Shown: in pieces, positions 57,342 through 64,000 of the stretch
Position numbering within the stretch: position 1 is the first letter of the stretch
Layout: each line of letters opens with the position of its first letter
DNA from: Tyto alba
Lineage: Eukaryota; Chordata; Aves; Strigiformes; Tytonidae
Direction: 5' to 3'
Assembly: GCF_018691265.1 (NCBI RefSeq)
Contig: NW_024881296.1
Span: forward strand, 5,301,427 to 5,365,426
Length of the DNA stretch: 64,000 nt
The notes under the pieces: generated by a model
What the model was told of the DNA's origin: nothing
Database searches by the model: none
Seen by the model: only the letters and a program-made list of their open reading frames with translations
Translations under genes and position numbers: made by a program

Positions 57342-60300
57342 CTGCATGTGAACAAAACCATTCCTTATCAGCAAGCCATTGCATGGACCCAAAAAGCAAG
57401 AGCAGTGGAGCAAGTCTGAATGGCTGGACTAGAGAAAAAGCTTGTCCTATGACTTTCTAATCCAACAAATATGTTAGCCAACTGGCCCTCTCCTGTAATA
57501 CCAAAGGTTTGAGTCCTACATCAATGTCTCTGGAAACTGAGACAAGGACAGAAAGCCTGCTCTCTTGATGAAATGTATTGACATCTCCCGCACAGTCATT
57601 ATGAAATGACAAGGAGAAGAATTCAGGTTATCTTCCCAACGATAACATCTATAATGTGTGTAATAGTCTTCACAACATGTTTAAAATTGGACTGAAAAAA
57701 ACCCCAATGGTGATATGCATTATGGAACAAATCAGAATTTATGATCCAACAGAGTCTTTGATGTTTAACTAAGAGAATAAATTGTGGAAGGAGCAGGGAA
57801 GTAGGGAAAGCTATAGCATCTTAGATGTTAACTGAAATAAATTCTCCTACATGACTCCCATGATGCTTTTAATCACAATATACATAGCTGAAAAACTTTG
57901 ATTTAATCTACTGCTTCACCCTGCTGCCCAGTTCTTGATTTTCAGCTCACTACATCTTGCACCTGCATCATGTGGGTTAAGGAAATGCTGCTTCAGCAAT
58001 AAAGAACCACTGGTTGATTTAAAAAATGCACGTGCCAGAAGGATGGAGAAGATGGAAATACACGTTCAATGAAAATGGATTTTAGGGAAAGGAGATAAAT
58101 CAAATAGTGCCCTAGCTGAGTGAGCACTCATCTTGTCCTGCACAGACATCAGAGGCTCCCCAGGCAACGTATTCTGCTGTTCACAGCTTCTTGGACTTTT
58201 CATATGTGGAAGAGGCAATGAATCTAACACCACAAAACACATCTCAGTGCAGCCAGGTGGGCACAAACAAGATTTGGAGACAACATTAATAATGACAATG
58301 CTTGAGTTTGTCATTAAGCTGCGAAATAATAACGACCTGTTTCTGTTAGTCCAAGAGAAGCAGATCGTCTTGATCAAATTAATTGAACTCAAGGAAATCT
58401 TGGATGGAAATTTCCTTGGTCTCCCTAGGTTTTGTGTTAACCCACCTGAGTGGAAAAAAAACAATGGGCATGAAAGCAGGTGACATCTGTGCACATCTTT
58501 CATATGGCAGAGGAGGCTTGTGGTCGTTTAAAGCTCAACTATCAGCTAAATCTGCTTGATTAAATTTTTCATCATGCTCAATTTTGCACATTGGTTAACT
58601 GGATATCCTTACAAGGTAAACATTAAGTCAGCCTACTGTGTCTGGCTTCCCTGAGCATGTTATCTCTGGTTCTTGGGTTTCCATTTGTGTGGCTCTTCCG
58701 CCTCTGTCTTTCTGGAATGACCTAAACTCTTGAGTGCAAGTGCAGCCTTTGTCCTTGGTTCATATAGTGCCTGGCATGCTGAGCATCCCTGCAACAGCTC
58801 ACAGATACTACAGGAATACTAATTTCTCATGAAATGGTCCAGTTGCTGTGGGCAGGTCTACAAGGAGCTAAGGTTCTTCCATCAGAAATTTAAGACACTC
58901 ATATCAGGTCAACCAACACAGACATGGGGCAACTTCATTCTGAAGGAGGAAATCTATTGGTTGTTTCTAATGAATCAGTCCTTGGAAATTCCTAAGTTCC
59001 CTCCAGGAAAGACAATGCAAAAAGCCTGATGGCAACAGGCTTACAATCAAGATAGGAGGAACTGCACCTCCAGTGGAAGGCTTCTTTAAATTTCTTGTCT
59101 TCCTAAGAGGTACATAAACAGTGTAGGTCACGTACCTGCAAACTTTGGCATTAACACAGCAAACTTTTATAAAGCTTCCTTCTAGCCAGCACTAAGATCT
59201 TCCTGCTCTGATAACAAGCAAGCCTGAGAAGAATTTCCTTAGCTGCCTAAAGTTTATGACTCACTGAAGGGTGATACTGACTCTCTCCAGGAGACTGCAA
59301 TGGTATAAAACTAAGTGAATAACTACATTATTGTGCTAGAGCTTCAAAATAGCAACAGCCATCTCTAAGATCCCGTAATAATTAATTGTAGCCTTGCCTT
59401 TAGCTCAGGCAATAAGCCTGCAGAAAACTTCCAGCAGATGTTTCACTCCTCATCCAGAATAATGGGAACCATTCCTCTCTGAGGAACATACTGTGTAACT
59501 TTCCTGCTGTATAACCTAGAAAAGTGCAGCACTTCTGCACATTTACTAGCATCTCTCACCATGGATGACACCCTTAATCTCTAGAGTTTTTTAAAACCAC
59601 CCAGTTACTATAGCAATAGAAGCAATAAAAATTATGCCCATCTGGCTCAATGAAGTTTTTGTGTGTAATTAAATCAGAATCACAACAGGCGTTTGCCAGA
59701 TACACAGGAGTCAGTGGAGACAGGTTGTCCTCCTCTGGTCTTCTTAAATTGTAACCTCAATACAAATGCATACACCTGAACTAGCTTACCAAAGATGAAG
59801 AAATGTGGTATGGTCACCCAAGATTAATTCCCAGGGTCTCCAGACCCTGGAGAGCTTGTGCTGAAGCCTGTTTCGCCACTTCTTCATTAGTACCGTTTGC
59901 AAAGGCAACCAGGCTTGAGCAAGTTCAGGCAAAAATACACATTCTGTCGTTATTTGTCCTGCATACAACGTTGGGTCAAGTCAGAGCTAGGGCAACTGGG
60001 GGGCCTGTTCCGGGAAGAAAATGAGAGCTTGATTTAGTCCATGTGCTGGAGTTGCAGGATCTTGCAAAGCTTGTGGGAGGTGCCACGGTTGCACAGGCTG
60101 GCAACTCCTGCAGCTTTGCCAACCCCAGCTGCTCTGTGGGCAGAGCCAGCTGCTTCTGCTGGTTCAGGAAATGCAAGAGGGACTTTTGGGGATCATATGT
60201 TTAAGGGAAGCATGGGACACAGGGCTTTAGGAGGTGCTGTACTTTGCAATGGACAAAACTAATGCTTAGAGGGGGTAAAAAAGTGATGTGCACTATCAAT

Positions 60301-63300
60301 GAGTGTCACAGCAGATAACAATGACAGCTATCTGCTCACAGAACAGAGAATCTGGGTCATTTCAGTGCAGGTTTCCAGTTCTATTTAGAGGCCAGAGAAA
60401 GAAATGCTTTGTATGTCCCCTGAAAAATAAAAATGAGGTCTATTCAGGTTTTTTATTTTGAAAAATATCAAAGTACCCTCCCTTATTTTCTGAAGTTTTC
60501 TCAGCTCTTGGAATCTTCACAGATCTTAGAATTATGTTCACCAACATCCCCTTCTATTACTAGGCACGTATTCTCTACTGTGGGACAGTGAAGGTGCTAC
60601 ACAGCAGGCTTTCAATAAAGAACACTGTGGTTTTTGCAGTAATGCATGTGTGGGTTAGGGAAAGCAAATGATAGTTAAGATTCCACAAAAGTCTTCATAG
60701 GATCACAGGATCCTATGGATTAAAGGATAATTCAGGTTGGAAGGCAACTCTAGTCCTATCCCCTGCTCAGAGCAAGGTCAGCTCTGAGGTCAGACAGCAC
60801 TGCTCAGGGGTTTATCTTGTCTGGTCTTGAAAGGACAAGGTAAAGGACAGAGACTGCACGACCTGTCTGGGCATCCTGCTCCACTGCCCTCGGGAAAAAT
60901 CTTGCATCTAGTTTGAACTACTTCTTTTGTTTCAGCTTACATCCGTTGTTTTTCATCCTTCCATGATGCATCACCGTGAAGAGCCAGCTCCATTCTCTTG
61001 ATGACCTCCTCAGGGTAGCATAAGGCTGCTGTTGGGTCACCCCAAAGCCTTCTCTTCTCAGGCTGAACAAGCACAGTTACATCCCCGTAGCAGAGCATGT
61101 GGTCCAGCCCCTGGTCAGGCTGGTGGCCCTCTGCCAAACTTACTCCAGCTTATCAATGCCTTTCCTCTATTGGCAGGTGAGTTGTGCAAAACCGTGCCAA
61201 GTAGGAGGCAATAATCACCCTCCTTGATCTACAGGCTACACTCCTGTTAACACAGCCCAGGGTAGTCTGCACCATCGTGGCTGCCAGGGCACGCTGCTGA
61301 CTCATGTTCAACTTGTTGGCTACCAAGACCCCAGGTTCTTTTCATCAAGAATTTTGAGAGGAACTAATACCTTCTTAGTTGGTGCCTCTTCCTAGATTTT
61401 CCAGAATTCCCTTTAGTTCTATTAAGCGTCAGTTTAGGTTCCCAAAAAGTTTATAGCTTCTAACCATTAGTTTATTTAAATGTCCCCCCTATTTCTCTGT
61501 TGATAGCCACAAAAGAAAACCAAACAACATAAAGCAGTTAAGATCAATATCAATTTCTTTTGGTTTTCAGTTCTCACTGGGATTTTTCTACTGCTGATCC
61601 TGCTCTAGCCCATAAACTAAATTTTCTTGAACAAGAAAAGTAAATTTGTCAGTTTAAGAATAGGTCTTGAACTGTCATGAGCAGCTCAGCATAGATGCTC
61701 TTCAACAGACTCTCGTGACACTTCTTGGTCATGGTGTGGCCCTGTTCAGATTTAGCTGGGTAAGCCACATACCAAAAAAAGCATTAAGGTCATTGCTGAG
61801 GGTGACTGTGTGATACATTAGGAGAGATCGCTCTGCTGAGTGCAGGCTTCTCTGCCTGCCTCTCTGCAAGTGTACTGCCAGTGCAGCAGGATTCCAGCAG
61901 GTGCTGGCAATACATTAGCTGCTTTGCAGTAGAGTCAGTAAACACCACTTCCTCCAGGGCTCTTACTGACTTCACCGCTGCTTGACATCCCTAGCATCTA
62001 ATCTCTCCCAGTGTCTCACAGTCCTTCCAGTGCAACAACCCCCTGAAAAACCTCAGAGTTAGACCTTAGTAACTCATGGCAAATGCAGACAAACCCATGG
62101 CCTTATTAAACAGAAACACTTTTATGGTCTCCCCATGATCTCCTTTATACACAAGTGCCACGCTATTCTGCAAAGCCAATAAACCTGCTACCTCAGTGTC
62201 TGACACCCACCCGCTCCATAGCTTCACCTCTACGCAAGGTGATAGAGTGTACCAAATCAGAAATTTAATTTTGGAAGCAGCTGTCAAATATCATTAAAAG
62301 TCTCATGAAGCCATATAACGAATCATGAACCAAACTGAAATCTCAGCATAGGATTAGCATATTTGATCAGTTAGTAAGTCAAAATACATGCTTTAAAAAG
62401 ACATTACTGAATTTTCTACCTGCTAGAAACTGTTAATTTGAATGATCTGTTCAGTGTAAAGGACATGAATAATTCACTCCTGTGAACAATTTGAATTATC
62501 TGTAAGTAATAAACACTCATCTGGTTTAGCAGCGTCTTTTTCACCAGGGTTCTGGACTAACTGGGTCATGCCATATTGTCTTTATCCTTCCCTAGCTGAG
62601 CATAAAGGGTGCGACTCAGCAGTCAAGTTTTTGTCTGTCAGTCTTTACATTTAAACCTGACACATCTCAGGGACTAGGAGTATGTTATCATCTGACATCT
62701 CTGGGACTAGGGGTGTTATCCTCTACATTTTTTTGAACGCACATTTTGCATCATTGCTTTGGTAATCTTAACAATGTAATGCTTATAATCGGCTGTGAAA
62801 ACAGTAATTTACTAAAAAAGAGTTTCCTCTGGTGCACTATAAATATGCTTGACTTCTTTCCCATTTGGCTGTTTCAGCATTTGGGAAACCATGACTGTTT
62901 TGTGAGAATATGGTGGTATTCCACCGTACTCTGTGACCTTCCAGCTTACCCAAAATAATGTAGGAGCTAGGTCCTGCATGGAGCTCAGAGATAGCCCTCA
63001 GTACTGGTGCAACCTGAAGTGCTCAACTATAGCACTGGTGCAGCTCACTGATGTTCTCATTTTAAACAAGAATCAAGATATTGTCTCAATTCCCAGTCTT
63101 TCCCCCTGCTTTCAGCCACATTTCATTAATTATCATGACCCAGGTGGATTTAATTTTCTGCAGTGGAAAACATGACAAAAGCAAAACTGTTGACAGCGGT
63201 GTGTTGAAAAGGGAAATGGACCTATAGCCTGCTCCTACATGATTCATAATGGCAACCTCCAGCCTTACTGCTGCAAAGGATCTACTGTATGGACCACACT

Positions 63301-64000
63301 GACTGAAGAACAACCCGAGTTACATTGAGGTGACTTATAAATGACTGTCAAGAGTGCATGAGCCTGTAATTTAAAGGGAGTCACAAGTCCTCAGCATTTC
63401 TGAAAGCAAAGTAACACGTGGCTTTCCTACACCCAAGGTGAGGGGGCATTTTACAGGGAGGATGTCCTGGGATTACTCTCTGTACTAGCAGGAAACTGCC
63501 TGGGAGAGCCACACTGCTATATCGATGAACATTCTGCTGGCAAGTGTGCTTTTGTAGAGTTTATTATGCTTTCAAAACTAAAACCTGTCCTACCACGGCA
63601 TGTTTATACATTCAAAAAAGTGAACCATGCTAGGGCTTTTGCAATGGCATAAAATGTCATATAGAGAAGTCACATCTTTAACAGATATTAAACCACCAAG
63701 GACTTCTAAGACACATCCTTTAAGGATTCATCCCATCGCTAGTCTTTCACAATGGAAACAGAAAAATCACAGGCAGTGAGGAAATATCTTAAGAAGTTCC
63801 CCAGGCCATATAGGAGATTAGACGTTACATTTCTAATGCAAAGAACAAAAGCAATGGCTTTAAATACCCTTATTAAAAATGGTTTTACATCCTTGTTTTG
63901 AACTTTAAAAATATTTAAAGAGCAAGATTTAAAGAGCAACTTAGAAAGTCCTCTGCATAGTACCTTTTAATGAATGCAGTCTTCTCTTAGAGATGACCAA
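57342..64000 (-). other. PGBD5: PGBD5 intron (3' part), runs off window
   Basis: About 6.7 kb with no recognisable PGBD5 exon. It carries the CR1 fragment at 60695-61350. Two opposite-strand open frames overlap at 58066-58503 (145 codons on -, 116 on +) without known similarity. The rest is ordinary AT-rich sequence. Confidence 0.8.
60695..61350 (-). mobile_element. CR1 LINE fragment (5'-truncated)
   Basis: The left end shows degenerate copies of the CR1 3' terminal octamer in reverse complement (CATAGGATCACAGGATC), followed by the CR1-like phrases GGTTGGAAGGCAACTC, CAGGCTGAACAAGCACAG, GGTGGCCCTCTGCC and CCAAGACCCCAGGTTCTT. The element lies on the - strand and is truncated at its 5' end, as most CR1 copies are. 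Substitutions are frequent, so the insertion is old. CR1 is the dominant LINE of birds and other reptiles. Confidence 0.88.

Noticed and set aside
57342..64000. Further PGBD5 exons upstream
   Set aside because: I looked by eye on the - strand for the segments expected before IYCCGLL and found none. They presumably lie beyond the window.

Overview
The window is vertebrate nuclear DNA, almost certainly from a bird. It has long AT-rich introns, split exons with GT-AG boundaries, a 5'-truncated CR1-type LINE fragment, and endogenous retrovirus pieces of a kind common in bird genomes. The species cannot be read from the sequence. Two host protein-coding genes are present, both partial, and they converge tail to tail.

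Region 1 (1 to about 25,470, + strand) is the 3' half of GALNT2, polypeptide N-acetylgalactosaminyltransferase 2, a Golgi enzyme that starts mucin-type O-glycosylation. Nine coding exons (1821 to 22736) encode about 328 residues, equivalent to residues 244-571 of the human protein. They cover the second half of the GT-A catalytic domain, with the WGGENLE loop and the third metal-ligand histidine, and the complete C-terminal ricin-type lectin domain. All exon phases join without a break. A 3' UTR of about 2.7 kb follows and probably ends at an AATAAA at 25452-25457.

Region 2 (about 25.5 to 46 kb) is intergenic and rich in retroelements. Two copies of one endogenous retroviral LTR lie on the - strand (26,888-27,862 and 29,544-30,624). 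Their central 468 bp are identical while their flanks are clearly diverged, which suggests gene conversion or an assembly artefact. A broken ERVL-like pol fragment lies on the + strand (about 33.7-36.1 kb) with reverse transcriptase, RNase H and integrase parts. Downstream are three CpG-dense patches (about 36.9, 40.6-41.0 and 42.9 kb) with no recognised gene.

Region 3 (about 46 to 64 kb, - strand) is the 3' end of PGBD5, a domesticated piggyBac-transposase-derived gene. Its last three coding exons are at 57341-57144, 51593-51488 and 49976-49781, followed by a 3' UTR of uncertain length. One PGBD5 intron carries the CR1 fragment (60,695-61,350). The rest of the gene lies beyond the right edge.

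The order GALNT2 (+) then PGBD5 (-) matches the arrangement I know from human chromosome 1q42, so the locus is conserved host synteny with lineage-specific retroelement insertions between the genes. I found no bacterial-type system, CRISPR array or tRNA gene.
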